From: Parabacteroides gordonii MS-1 = DSM 23371
GTDB taxonomy: Bacteria; Bacteroidota; Bacteroidia; Bacteroidales; Tannerellaceae
Assembly: GCF_000969825.1 (NCBI RefSeq)
Contig: NZ_KQ033920.1
Span: 1,105,672 to 1,169,671, forward strand
Direction: 5' to 3'
Length of the DNA stretch: 64,000 bases
In this document: positions 9,356-17,689 of the stretch, piece by piece
Numbering within the stretch: the first letter of the stretch is position 1
Layout: each line of letters starts with the position of its first letter
Notes under the pieces: generated by a model
The model's input: only the letters and a program-made list of their open reading frames with translations
What the model was told of the DNA's origin: nothing
Databases searched by the model: none
Translations under genes and position numbers: made by a program

Positions 9356-10321
9356 ATGATGAAGATTCCTTTTAAACCAATTACTATAGAGGATAAGGAG
9401 ACAATTACCTCCTTTACCTATCCTCACAATTATCGCAATTGCGATTATTCGTTTGCCAATATTTGTAGCTGGCGTTTCCTGTACGACACGGAGTTTGCCA
9501 TTGTCGACGGATTCTTGCTGATCCGCTTCCTGATAGAAGACAAAAGCAGGATGGTTTACATGACTCCGGCCGGAGAAGGCAACCTGCGACACGCGTTGGA
9601 ACTGCTGGAAGCCGACTCACGCGAGCACGGCCATCCGTTATGTATGCTGGGAGTAACCCCCGATGCCAAGGAGATGCTTGAAAAAGCATTACCCGGCGGG
9701 TTCTTTTATATCCCTGAACGGGATTATTTCGACTATATCTATCAGCGTGAAGACTTGGCCTTGCTGAAAGGCAAGAAGTACCAGTCGAAACGCAACCATA
9801 TCAATAACTTCAAAAAGAGATATGAGTACGAATATTCCCCCATTACCCCGGAACTGATCCCCCAGTGTCTGAAGCTGGAATGTACCTGGTACAAAGCCAA
9901 CCGGACGGAAGACGATGCGGAAGATCTGAACTACGAACGTATCTCCATGACCTATGCCCTCAATCACTTCAACGAACTCGGGCTGATTGGCGGAGCCCTG
10001 CTCGTCGATGGCAAAGTGATTGCCTTTACATTCGGTGCGCCTATCAACCATGATACCTTCGGAGTACATGTGGAAAAGGCCGATGTCGACTATGAGGGAG
10101 CCTACACCGTCATCAACCAGGAATTCGCTTCCCGCCTGCCGGAACAGTTCACCTACGTCAACCGGGAGGAAGACCTGGGTATCCCCGGACTACGCAAAGC
10201 GAAACTTTCCTATAACCCGGTCATACTATTGGAGAAAAACGCCGCGATAAAGAAAACGCAAAACAATAAACAAGATGAACAAGCAACAAGTAATCGATCT
10301 GTGGCGTCTCTCGTTCAATGA
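9356..10321 (+). CDS. DUF2156 domain protein (GNAT-fold, LPG-synthase C-terminal type)
   Basis: A 321-residue soluble protein that looks like the DUF2156 family, related to the catalytic half of aminoacyl-phosphatidylglycerol synthases and built from two GNAT-like folds. The N-terminus (ITSFTYPHNYRNCDYSF) and the segment KKYQSKRNHINNF near residue 140 are typical. It lacks the membrane domain of MprF, so lipid aminoacylation cannot be assumed. Its last 47 bp overlap the start of the next acetyltransferase gene, pointing to coupled translation and a shared role. An ATG one codon downstream is an equal start. Confidence 0.8.
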   Translation: MMKIPFKPITIEDKETITSFTYPHNYRNCDYSFANICSWRFLYDTEFAIVDGFLLIRFLIEDKSRMVYMTPAGEGNLRHALELLEADSREHGHPLCMLGVTPDAKEMLEKALPGGFFYIPERDYFDYIYQREDLALLKGKKYQSKRNHINNFKKRYEYEYSPITPELIPQCLKLECTWYKANRTEDDAEDLNYERISMTYALNHFNELGLIGGALLVDGKVIAFTFGAPINHDTFGVHVEKADVDYEGAYTVINQEFASRLPEQFTYVNREEDLGIPGLRKAKLSYNPVILLEKNAAIKKTQNNKQDEQATSNRSVASLVQ

Positions 10322-11240
10322 TACGGAAGAATTTATACGCCTCTATTTCGACCGGGTATACAAGGAAGAGAATACCCTGGTCATTGAAAAGGACGGACAG
10401 GTGGTATCTGCTTTGCAGATGCTGCCTTATACAATGACATACTACGGGACAGAAATATCCGTAGCTTATATCTCAGGGGCATGTACCCTCCCTTCGATGC
10501 GAGGAAAAGGCCTGATGCGGCAACTTATCCAGAATGCATACGAGGAAATGAAATACCGGTCGGTAGCCGTAACGGCTCTGATCCCGGCCGATCCCTGGTT
10601 GTTCGATTATTACCGGGAACAAGGTTACACCGAGGCTTTCGACTATTCCGAGGAAACCTACATCCGCCCCGAAGAACCGGTATGGGCTCCGAAACTGACT
10701 GTGGTTCCTCCCGAAGTTCCTTCGATGGATCTGCTGTACAAGTTTTTCGATAAGCACATGCGCCAACGTCCCTGTTGTGTACTCCATACCAAAGACGACC
10801 TTATCACGATCCTGCGCGACCTGCAACTGTCCGGCGGACAACTACTCACCGCCCTGGACGAACAGGAACAGCCTGTCGGAATGGCTTTCGTACTTCCCCC
10901 CGACCATACCTCCGGCATACCGGAAGCAAACCAGCAGCTGTATATAAAGGAATTTCTTTACGACGACGACCGGGTGGCAAACCTGCTGCTCCAGGAAGCG
11001 ACCCTGCAAAACAACGTAAGCAAAGCCGTTTACAAAACACCTCCGGTCGTTCCCGGTACACACCCGATGGGTATGGCCCGCGTGATCGACACGGAACGGT
11101 TGATGCACCACTGGTTGTCTACGCACAAGGATGCTCCGGTATCGGAAAAGTTATTAAAGGAGCAGGATATCCAGACTTTCACACGGATCGTAATGGGATA
11201 CCCCCAACGGGAAGCTTATATGAGCCTGATGCTGGATTGA
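10275..11240 (+). CDS. GNAT family N-acetyltransferase
   Basis: A 321-residue acetyltransferase. The N-terminal GNAT domain (~1-130) has the acetyl-CoA loop in VAYISGACTLPSMRGKGLMRQLIQNA followed by ALIPADPWLFDYYREQGYTEA. The C-terminal half resembles the sterol-carrier-like part of Eis-type enzymes, though this is weak. It starts inside the preceding DUF2156 gene. Its last nine codons form the left arm of a long hairpin ending after the stop. The acceptor substrate is unknown. Confidence 0.82.
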   Translation: MNKQQVIDLWRLSFNDTEEFIRLYFDRVYKEENTLVIEKDGQVVSALQMLPYTMTYYGTEISVAYISGACTLPSMRGKGLMRQLIQNAYEEMKYRSVAVTALIPADPWLFDYYREQGYTEAFDYSEETYIRPEEPVWAPKLTVVPPEVPSMDLLYKFFDKHMRQRPCCVLHTKDDLITILRDLQLSGGQLLTALDEQEQPVGMAFVLPPDHTSGIPEANQQLYIKEFLYDDDRVANLLLQEATLQNNVSKAVYKTPPVVPGTHPMGMARVIDTERLMHHWLSTHKDAPVSEKLLKEQDIQTFTRIVMGYPQREAYMSLMLD

Positions 11241-11267
11241 TCCGGCACCAGGCTCATATAAGCTTCC
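11210..11267. terminator. 58-bp near-perfect hairpin over the GNAT stop codon
   Basis: Arms at 11210-11237 and 11240-11267 (28 bp each) pair with only two non-Watson-Crick positions and a 2-nt gap; the outer 19 bp are perfect. The left arm is coding sequence and the right arm follows the stop. No T-run flanks it on either strand, so it is not a classical intrinsic terminator, but it sits exactly between two convergent genes and is likely to end or stabilise transcripts. Confidence 0.7.
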
Positions 11268-11270
11268 GTG

Positions 11271-11495
11271 TCAGCACGAAAGGTTATTCTTCTTTTCCAG
11301 CGCTTCCTTATAAAGCTTTTCCTGTAATATCGCAAACTGCGCAATATATTCTTCCTCCATCATCCCTTCCGGTTCACTAGCCCCATCCGTTGCCACAAAC
11401 AAGCTGATCCGCTCACTCATTTTCAGATATTCTTCAAAACCTTCACTGGAAGCATTCAGCACACTGATAATTGTCTTGTATTTGGGAGTTTCCAT
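11271..11495 (-). CDS. Small hypothetical protein (74 aa)
   Basis: A 74-residue, mostly helical acidic ORF, not recognised. It has no signal peptide or membrane segment. It lies 20 bp downstream of the DUF1703 gene on the same strand, so it is probably co-transcribed with it, and ends 4 bp from the 58-bp hairpin shared with the convergent acetyltransferase gene. Confidence 0.55.
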   Translation of the reverse strand: METPKYKTIISVLNASSEGFEEYLKMSERISLFVATDGASEPEGMMEEEYIAQFAILQEKLYKEALEKKNNLSC

Positions 11496-11515
11496 ACTAT
11501 ATCTAATTTATATGA

Positions 11516-13078
11516 TTAATCTTTCGTTATCCATTCTGCAATATTCCGTTCCTCCGCACTAAAAGAAGCACCTACTTTTATAAGGGTACGACCATCTGCA
11601 ATATAAGGGATCAAATACCCTTTTTCATCGATCTGCCGGATGGCATCTTCTGCACTACCATCCAGTTTGAATTCAAATACATAGATGTAATCCTTCGTCT
11701 TTACTACCGCATCGGCTCGGCCTCTGGCACTACGAACCTCCGCATCGCAAAATTGTCCCATCAGCTTAAATACCAGATAGAAAACGACCTGATAATGTCG
11801 TTCCGTACGATCATTCAGTTCATAAGGGAAATCTGCAAAAAAAGCCTTAAGCCGAGTCAGAAACGCATCCGTTTCTCCGGCACGAAGCTCACGTATAAAC
11901 TGTTCTATATAAAAACCGCTTTCGTCATCCGATACCGGTGTATAGAAAGGCACTATAAAATTCAAAAAACCATATTCCACCTCTTCATTCGGAAAAGCCA
12001 GTGTATAATTTTGAAACTCCCTGTCATAATCCTTTATCGTCAGGTAACCACTCTGATAAATCACCGGGATCGGGTTATTAGCCTCCACTCTGTACTCCGA
12101 AAAAGCTGAAGCACGCAACTCCACCCCTTCGATGATCCTTCGCAAATCATAGTTACTTTTTTTCAATAACTGAATAAGGAAGGTTGGAGTCCCAGTCTGA
12201 AACCAATAATTACTAAAATCCTGTTTTACCAATACGTTCAATACACTGAAAGGATTAAAGACCCCTTCGGCCACCGGATGAAAATGATAACCGTCATATT
12301 TCTTTGTCAATGTATCGATCGTTTCTTCAAAAGTAAGATCATTCGCATCTCCCAGACTGGCTATCTCATTCGTAAAATTAGCAGTCAATTCACCCTTTGT
12401 CAAACCGCAAAGAGTGGCATATTGACGCGCCATACTGATATCATTCAATTGATTCAAATCACTGAACACGCTCACATGAGCAAATTTGGTCACACCGGTA
12501 AGCAGGACGAATTGCAGATAAGGATCGGCACTTTTCAATACACCGTAAAAACCTTTCAATGTACTCTGAAAAGTTTCTAACAAAACATCGTCTCCCAAAG
12601 CCTGTAACAAAGGTTTATCATACTCGTCGATAAGAACAACGACTTGCTTTCCGGTCTTTTCGTAAGCACGACGGATCAAACCCTGAAACCGGTCAGCCAA
12701 CGTCTTTTCTCTCTCATCTCTGCCCCATCTATCCTCCCAAATATTCAGATGTCTGATTAATATAAAAGACAGAGACTCTGGAGATACGAACTTCTCCGCA
12801 TTCAAATCCAAATGTAGCACCGGATATTCAAACCAGTCCTTTTCGAGCTGTTCGATAGCCAACCCTCTAAACAACTCTTTCTTTCCCTGAAAATAAGCTT
12901 CCAGTGTCGAAATCAGCAAACTCTTTCCGAAACGTCGTGGACGGCTCAAAAAATAAGGTTTGCCCCTCGTCACCATTTCATAGATCAAAGCCGTCTTGTC
13001 TACGTAAGCATACCCCTTGCTTCGCAAATCCTCGAAGCTTTGTATTCCGATCGGCAGTTTTTGGAGTTCTGTATTCAT
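11516..13078 (-). CDS. DUF1703 AAA-ATPase-like / PD-(D/E)XK protein
   Basis: About 520 residues. The N-terminal AAA-ATPase-like domain starts PIGIQSFEDLRSKGYAYVDKTALIY, has the P-loop RPRRFGKSLLIS and a Walker-B-like VVVLIDEYDKPL. The C-terminal 100 residues form a PD-(D/E)XK nuclease-like domain (DAVVKTKDYIYVFEFKLDG, with D, E and K in place). These proteins are abundant in Bacteroidales; function unproven. The open frame reaches a TTG at 13099, but a -7 box at 13104-13111 makes ATG 13078 the better start. A paralogue lies at 35984-37666. Confidence 0.85.
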   Translation of the reverse strand: MNTELQKLPIGIQSFEDLRSKGYAYVDKTALIYEMVTRGKPYFLSRPRRFGKSLLISTLEAYFQGKKELFRGLAIEQLEKDWFEYPVLHLDLNAEKFVSPESLSFILIRHLNIWEDRWGRDEREKTLADRFQGLIRRAYEKTGKQVVVLIDEYDKPLLQALGDDVLLETFQSTLKGFYGVLKSADPYLQFVLLTGVTKFAHVSVFSDLNQLNDISMARQYATLCGLTKGELTANFTNEIASLGDANDLTFEETIDTLTKKYDGYHFHPVAEGVFNPFSVLNVLVKQDFSNYWFQTGTPTFLIQLLKKSNYDLRRIIEGVELRASAFSEYRVEANNPIPVIYQSGYLTIKDYDREFQNYTLAFPNEEVEYGFLNFIVPFYTPVSDDESGFYIEQFIRELRAGETDAFLTRLKAFFADFPYELNDRTERHYQVVFYLVFKLMGQFCDAEVRSARGRADAVVKTKDYIYVFEFKLDGSAEDAIRQIDEKGYLIPYIADGRTLIKVGASFSAEERNIAEWITKD

Positions 13079-13103
13079 ATTATCCGTTTTATGTAGCAAT
13101 ACA

Positions 13104-13111
13104 CAAAGATA
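13104..13111 (-). promoter_or_regulatory. -7 box for the DUF1703 gene
   Basis: Minus-strand TATCTTTG, an exact TAnnTTTG match. Transcription would start near 13098, leaving about 20 nt before ATG 13078 and ruling out the upstream TTG start. Confidence 0.6.
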
Positions 13112-13132
13112 ACATTTTCTTTAGAACAACCC

Positions 13133-13993
13133 TTATTTTTCCTTCCTTAGTTTACACACAATCCACAGACAAAACAACAATAATAAGGCTAATCCGGCGA
13201 GTGGCAGGAAAGGGCTCCGGGGCGAAGAGCGGGCGGTGTGTTGAGCCGTGAGGTTTTCTGTAGCAAGACGTTCATATTCCGTATGGCTGTCTGTAACGGC
13301 AAGCAGTGAATCCGTCCAGGAACAGATGCGGGAAACTTTGGCGGTAGTGACGCTTTGCAGGTATTGCACGCCGGAACTGTCCGGCGGCAAATATACAACC
13401 TGCTCCAACTCCCACGAAAGGCTGTCGGTGATCTCCAGGTTCGCGACACGGATCAAACTATCCCGAAGGCTTACGTGTACCGAATCCCTGCGCTCTTCCA
13501 GACAGGTACCTGCCACCGTACGGCGTGCTCCGCATCCCGCCAGCAAAAAGATAACACATAACATACAGAGAATAACCTGCATACGATTCTTTCCTGAAGT
13601 CTTTAACGAGAGATGAAGGAACTTCCTGCGCTTATACAGGATCGCCTGGTCGAAAGGCAAACCCGACTGTAACAACAGTTCCAACAGCTTCGCCGGGCCT
13701 TCGGGAGTATAACAATCGGCTGCCTCCCCCTTCAGATGCTGGCTCGTAGATACGCCACCCACCAGACGGTTCACCTCTTTGTTCCGGTAACCGCTCAAAA
13801 CGGCGATCGGCTTCTTATACAACTGCCGCAAGGGTTCCAGCAAACAACCGGTCAGATGTTGCAACGACACCTTTGCTTCGGGAGACGGTGTATTGTCGAT
13901 TGCATGCTCTACCGCAGTACGACTATAGGTAAGTTCTTCCAATGTGAAATGCTCACTCAACCAGATCTTTTTACTTTTACTTTCCATTGTCAT
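13133..13993 (-). CDS. M15A-type peptidase fused to a lipoprotein-like membrane domain
   Basis: Residues 1-137 are a zinc D,D-carboxypeptidase/endolysin-like M15A domain: SGYRNKEVNRLVGG, the metal motif STSQHLKGEAAD and the second His in RRKFLHLS. A typical M15A protein of this sort would end near GKNRM. Here the frame continues: from Met138 comes a hydrophobic stretch with a lipobox-like LLAGC, a polar region, and a C-terminal helix FLPLAGLALLLLFCLWIVCKLRKEK. The second part could also be made separately from Met138 (13582). It overlaps the holin-like gene by 17 bp. A phage-type lysis or pilus-export wall-opening role is inference. Confidence 0.75.
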   Translation of the reverse strand: MTMESKSKKIWLSEHFTLEELTYSRTAVEHAIDNTPSPEAKVSLQHLTGCLLEPLRQLYKKPIAVLSGYRNKEVNRLVGGVSTSQHLKGEAADCYTPEGPAKLLELLLQSGLPFDQAILYKRRKFLHLSLKTSGKNRMQVILCMLCVIFLLAGCGARRTVAGTCLEERRDSVHVSLRDSLIRVANLEITDSLSWELEQVVYLPPDSSGVQYLQSVTTAKVSRICSWTDSLLAVTDSHTEYERLATENLTAQHTARSSPRSPFLPLAGLALLLLFCLWIVCKLRKEK

Positions 13994-14183
13994 TGATTTT
14001 TAGTTTATATGTATAATCCACCCCGAAAAGAGCTCCTGCAAACGTACTGATCTCGCCGAAAGCCACCAGCACACTGTTATCGATCAGTCCCTGCGGATCG
14101 ATCCAGAACCCGCAGAAGAGAAGGACAATCCCGCTCAATGTGAGCAGGATTGCCATAATCAATTGAATTGTCAGCCGTTTCAT
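13977..14183 (-). CDS. Small two-helix membrane protein, holin-like
   Basis: A 68-residue protein with two hydrophobic segments (residues ~6-27 and ~35-55) and a short polar tail. Size, topology and position between an HU-like gene and an M15 peptidase gene resemble phage holins, but there is no decisive motif. It overlaps the peptidase gene by 17 bp and follows the HU-like gene by 4 bp, so the three are one unit. Confidence 0.6.
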   Translation of the reverse strand: MKRLTIQLIMAILLTLSGIVLLFCGFWIDPQGLIDNSVLVAFGEISTFAGALFGVDYTYKLKINDNGK

Positions 14184-14187
14184 CGGA

Positions 14188-14637
14188 TTACTCGATCACC
14201 GGTCTGTCATCCTCGCCACCGCCTTCACCTTCATTCTTACCTTCAGAAACTGTCACCTTCTCGAAGTTAGTCCGACTCTTGGCGATACGCAACGCCTTAC
14301 CGGGGAAGAAGCAAACACGCGGTTCGCGGATCATACTTACATCGAAATCCTTCGCATCGGTCACTCCATCCGAACCAAAAGAGAAACGGAGATTACCCAA
14401 CTCCCCCAGATTGACACGCCGTCCGTTGCGCAAATGACGTATCGATACCACATTCACACGATCCAGCACCGCTTTCACGCTGGCGCTACTCACTCCCGAG
14501 CCGTCGGTTACCTCTTCGATCAGTTCCTCGAAAGTCACCAGGTCGCCGCAAACCATCTGTGCATACTGTTTTACCGGATGTTCCGCCTGGTCGTCCCCCA
14601 GATTCTTGCGCGGAACCATTTTGAACTTGATTGCCAT
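14188..14637 (-). CDS. HU-like DNA-binding protein
   Basis: A 149-residue member of the HU-related proteins common in Bacteroidales, starting MAIKFKMVPRKNLG. The central part (EELIEEVTDGSGVSSASVKAVLDRVNVVSIRHLRNGRRVNLGELGNLRFSFG) corresponds to the HU dimer helices and first strands, followed by a DNA-arm region. The tail is Glu/Gly-rich. The frame is open for 16 more codons, but the conserved MAIKF start and a -7 box at 14688-14695 favour 14637. First gene of a unit with the holin-like and M15 peptidase genes. Confidence 0.82.
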   Translation of the reverse strand: MAIKFKMVPRKNLGDDQAEHPVKQYAQMVCGDLVTFEELIEEVTDGSGVSSASVKAVLDRVNVVSIRHLRNGRRVNLGELGNLRFSFGSDGVTDAKDFDVSMIREPRVCFFPGKALRIAKSRTNFEKVTVSEGKNEGEGGGEDDRPVIE

Positions 14638-14687
14638 AATACTAATGTTTAATAAATTAATAAAGGAGTACGATATCGAACACATGT

Positions 14688-14695
14688 CAAAGATA
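14688..14695 (-). promoter_or_regulatory. -7 box for the HU-like/holin/peptidase unit
   Basis: Minus-strand TATCTTTG, an exact TAnnTTTG match about 50 bp upstream of the HU-like ATG. It suggests this three-gene unit is transcribed separately from the RT operon. The rest of 14686-14841 shows nothing else I can name. Confidence 0.55.
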
Positions 14696-14841
14696 TAAAT
14701 CCGGGAAAACCGCTTCTATCCGAATACGGGGGAACGAACAGTCAAAAAGGGAAGAAAACGATCCCATAAGCCCCACAAGCCATCCGAAGATACCTGAAAG
14801 GCGATAGATCGATTCCTCCCCTATTTAACATCAATTAATCA

Positions 14842-15375
14842 TCACTTACGCTTTTCCGCCCACTTACGCATGTTTTCCAAATCCTCGATATCATCCCTGT
14901 CAGCCCTGTCGTTCCGGAGCTTACAGGAGAAATACTGCAAATTCCCATCAAAACCAAAAGCCAGAAAACAGATAAAGGCCAGATGCATGGAATTAAAGTC
15001 GAAATCCTTCTCATACGTTTCCAACAACGTTAGTAACCTGCGTAACATCAGAGGTTCACGCAAAGGGAAAGCCAGTTTTCCCAATACTGTATGAGTACGC
15101 AGATAGTCGGCCGACCGGGCCCAATCGCTACATACAAAGATCAGGACAAACGTTCTGTACTCGTCAGTCATTTCCACCCAATCACAAAAAGCGGCATCAT
15201 AGACCGCTTTTACATAAAAGGCCCTCTCTTCGGGAGCCATCCGTTCCGTTTTTTTCCGGAACTTTCTGCCGGAAGGTTTCTCACCCAGCAGTTCTTTTAT
15301 TACTTTATACATAAAGCCGGGCCAGTCAGGGAATGGTTTGCCCTTACCGGTCCGGCACAAAAGCCCGTAGGCCAT
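14842..15375 (-). CDS. Unknown protein (177 aa), last gene of the RT operon
   Basis: Not recognised. It is basic at the N-terminus, has a possible helical hydrophobic stretch (residues ~120-140, LAFICFLAFGF) and ends in charged helices rich in Asp, Arg and Lys. There is no signal peptide. Its start codon shares one base with the stop of the OmpA/TPR lipoprotein gene (TAATG), so the two are translationally coupled and this is the last gene of the RT-Avd-MutS-like-HU series. Confidence 0.65.
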   Translation of the reverse strand: MAYGLLCRTGKGKPFPDWPGFMYKVIKELLGEKPSGRKFRKKTERMAPEERAFYVKAVYDAAFCDWVEMTDEYRTFVLIFVCSDWARSADYLRTHTVLGKLAFPLREPLMLRRLLTLLETYEKDFDFNSMHLAFICFLAFGFDGNLQYFSCKLRNDRADRDDIEDLENMRKWAEKRK

Positions 15376-16535
15376 TAATATCCCTGCGCTATGCGAATAT
15401 TATGACGCGACAGGCGCGGGTTTTGCGGCATCGCCTTGCGAAACCAGGAGATCGCTTCCGACGACTCGTTCTCCATCAGGGCCAATACCCCCAGGTTATT
15501 CCACGAACGCGGATCGTCGGCCACCTGCCGCAGGAAATAAGCGGCCGCTTCCCGATCGCCCAGAGCCAGCGAGGCAGCTCCCGCATTCAGCACGGCTTCC
15601 CGGCTGGAAGGGAAACGGTAAGCAGCCAATTCATATACTTCGCGGTATTGTTCCGTACCCGGACGATACAGTACCGCCACCTGCAGAAGCTCCTCGAGCG
15701 TCAGCTTATCCGGGTCGGCAACCACCTTTTCAGCCAGTTCCTCCAGTCGGGGCAACCCGGCAGGAACCCTAACCGTCGTCTCATAGGTGACGTCCAGCTC
15801 CATCCGACGCAAGCGGGAAAAGAAGCTTTTCTCTATATCCTTATATATAGCCCCCTTGCCGAGCGCCTTCAACTGCTTCCGCCGACTGTCGGCATCGGTG
15901 TATTTATCCAGTACAGCCAAGACCTCTGCGCTATAGCCGCGTCCCGACTTCGCAACCAGCTCGCGCAAACCTTCCCAGTCTTCGCCTACCCAGTCGATCG
16001 TGACCGATACATCGCCCGACAGCTCCGGCAACTTTTGCAGGTAGTTCTTAAAACCGACGGCCCGGTTACCCGCCAGCCGCTCATTCTCACTCGTGCTACC
16101 GTCGGGCGAAGCAAAGCCTGTCAGGCGGACGGCCCGTACCCTGTTTTCCGCTCCCTGCAACTGCGACAAGCGTCCTTTCAGTTTTTCCAGTTCGGCCCGG
16201 TTGTTGCCATACTTCAGGTCGAGTTTGACACTTCCTGCCGGAAAACCGATATAGGCCGTCAGTTTTTCAGTACCCAATCGTTCTGCCGGACAGGTTTCCG
16301 CTTCCGGTGTCAGATAACTGATCATCCCGCTGTAAACGGCCAGGGCATCGATCTGCAATAAAGGGATCTCCGCACGGCGCACCAAGGCAGCTGTAGACGG
16401 CACCTTCTCTACTGCAGCCGACTGGACTCTTTCCATACGTCCCGTCGACTGTGTATCTTGCCGGGTTGTCTTACAGGAAGGCAGGACAGCCAGTATACAT
16501 AAACCGGCCAACCCTTTTGTTACTATTTTCTTCAT
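15375..16535 (-). CDS. OmpA-like/TPR lipoprotein
   Basis: A 386-residue lipoprotein: signal peptide ending LAVLPSC, then a domain with OmpA-like features (residues ~130-200: VRAVRLTGFASPDGSTSENERLAGNRA resembles the peptidoglycan-binding loop), and a C-terminal TPR-like solenoid (~290-386) with AVLNAGAASLALGDREAAAYFL and SWNNLGVLALMENESSEAISWF repeats. Such proteins anchor outer-membrane assemblies to the cell wall; here it could anchor the pilus, which is inference from location. It is 3 bp after the HU gene and overlaps the next gene by 1 bp. Confidence 0.78.
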   Translation of the reverse strand: MKKIVTKGLAGLCILAVLPSCKTTRQDTQSTGRMERVQSAAVEKVPSTAALVRRAEIPLLQIDALAVYSGMISYLTPEAETCPAERLGTEKLTAYIGFPAGSVKLDLKYGNNRAELEKLKGRLSQLQGAENRVRAVRLTGFASPDGSTSENERLAGNRAVGFKNYLQKLPELSGDVSVTIDWVGEDWEGLRELVAKSGRGYSAEVLAVLDKYTDADSRRKQLKALGKGAIYKDIEKSFFSRLRRMELDVTYETTVRVPAGLPRLEELAEKVVADPDKLTLEELLQVAVLYRPGTEQYREVYELAAYRFPSSREAVLNAGAASLALGDREAAAYFLRQVADDPRSWNNLGVLALMENESSEAISWFRKAMPQNPRLSRHNIRIAQGY

Positions 16536-16538
16536 ATG

Positions 16539-16820
16539 TTATTTGTCGTGGGTATTCAAGGCCTTCAATAAAAACTTTCCGGGTTTGAACTTCACGCTCG
16601 TACGGGCTTCAATCATACAGGGAATACCTGTACGCGGGTTACGTCCCTGCCGCTCTGTCTGTTTCCAGGGTTCAAACGTTCCGAACCCCTGAAGCACTAT
16701 CGCTTCCTGCCCCAGCGAATCTTTCAGCACATCCTGGAAAGCATTGAGGAACTGGCGGGATTTATACTGCGGAATACCCATCTTCTCCGCTAATGCGTTC
16801 ACTAAATCTGTTTTGTTCAT
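16539..16820 (-). CDS. HU/IHF family DNA-binding protein
   Basis: A 93-residue protein of standard HU size: MNKTDLVNALAEKMGI, the dimer core GFGTFEPWKQTERQGRNPRTG, and the C-terminal VKFKPGKFLLKAL. HU bends DNA non-specifically. It sits 2 bp from the MutS-like gene inside the RT operon, which suggests a role in retrohoming or target-site architecture rather than general nucleoid work; that is inference. Confidence 0.9.
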   Translation of the reverse strand: MNKTDLVNALAEKMGIPQYKSRQFLNAFQDVLKDSLGQEAIVLQGFGTFEPWKQTERQGRNPRTGIPCMIEARTSVKFKPGKFLLKALNTHDK

Positions 16821-16822
16821 AA

Positions 16823-17332
16823 TCAGTTGTCTTTAAATGTTATGTTATTTTCCAATTGTTTCTTCAACGACGACAGGAAGATCATACACTCTATCGGGGT
16901 CACCCCTGCGATGTCATACAGACGCAGCCGTTCCAACACCAGTGCACCGGTATCCGGTTCTTTCCTGACAAGGACAGATTCCTGCAATGTATCCTTTTTC
17001 AATGCCTGCATCTTATTGGATATATACCGGCTTTTCTCCGTTGCAAACTCCCCGTCACCAAGTAATACCGAACGGATAACCAGCCGCTTTTCATCCGGTT
17101 GCTCGTATTCCCGGTTTTCAAGTATCTTCGGTAGAACCGCATCCGGAAAACCCAGCGAGATCACTTCCATATCGACCACTTTACAGAAACGGGTATTTAC
17201 CTGATAAACGGTAATGGTCTGTATAAACTTAATTGCTGAACGCTCATACGCCTTCCAGAAAAGACCTTCACGATATAAGTATATATAAGTACTTTCGGCT
17301 GTCTCCAAATCCAGCTTCTGTTTCAAGTCCAT
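16823..17332 (-). CDS. MutS domain-I-like DGR accessory protein (MSL type), tentative
   Basis: A 169-residue protein. The N-terminal stretch TYIYLYREGLFWKAYERSAIKFIQTI resembles MutS domain I (compare the Phe-Tyr-Glu mismatch-reading region), but there is no ATPase domain. I recall DGR surveys listing short MutS-like (MSL) proteins as DGR accessories, and the position between Avd and HU genes fits. It lies 12 bp downstream of the Avd-like gene. The assignment rests on local resemblance and context. Confidence 0.55.
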   Translation of the reverse strand: MDLKQKLDLETAESTYIYLYREGLFWKAYERSAIKFIQTITVYQVNTRFCKVVDMEVISLGFPDAVLPKILENREYEQPDEKRLVIRSVLLGDGEFATEKSRYISNKMQALKKDTLQESVLVRKEPDTGALVLERLRLYDIAGVTPIECMIFLSSLKKQLENNITFKDN

Positions 17333-17344
17333 AAATAATTTCTT

Positions 17345-17689
17345 TTATTTGATTACACTTTTCCGCCACCCTGTTATCTGCCGTCCGATATCTTCCATCA
17401 ACAGAACCAGCTTGGCATAACTACCCGTATCGATGATACGCAGATCATTACACAGGCGGATTTCCAGTTTCAGGAATTCGAACTCATCCACCAGTTGTAT
17501 CAGGTGGGGCGACTTGTCCAACGACACATTCGCCCGGTAGATACAGCGGGTCAGGTTCATCGCGTCCCTGCGGATATCCTGCATCAGGGTGTATTTATAC
17601 TCCCGGGGAGCATGGTGCGAGACGGCATAGATCATTTTTATCAGTTCAACCGTCCGCAGATAAAGTGGAGTTTCAGTATGTAAAGCCAT
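17345..17689 (-). CDS. avd: Avd-like four-helix bundle DGR accessory protein
   Basis: A 114-residue, predominantly helical protein with the core YKYTLMQDIRRDAMNLTRCIYRAN, characteristic of the four-helix-bundle family that includes Avd (accessory variability determinant) and 23S intervening-sequence proteins. Avd oligomers bind the DGR reverse transcriptase and template RNA and are needed for adenine-mutagenic cDNA synthesis. The start overlaps the RT gene end by 17 bp, so RT and Avd are translationally coupled. Confidence 0.85.
   Translation of the reverse strand: MALHTETPLYLRTVELIKMIYAVSHHAPREYKYTLMQDIRRDAMNLTRCIYRANVSLDKSPHLIQLVDEFEFLKLEIRLCNDLRIIDTGSYAKLVLLMEDIGRQITGWRKSVIK

Noticed and set aside
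11516-13078. Restriction or defence system, from the ATPase plus nuclease-like domains.
   Set aside because: Single-gene DUF1703 proteins are widespread in Bacteroidales, with no methylase or other defence partner beside this one.
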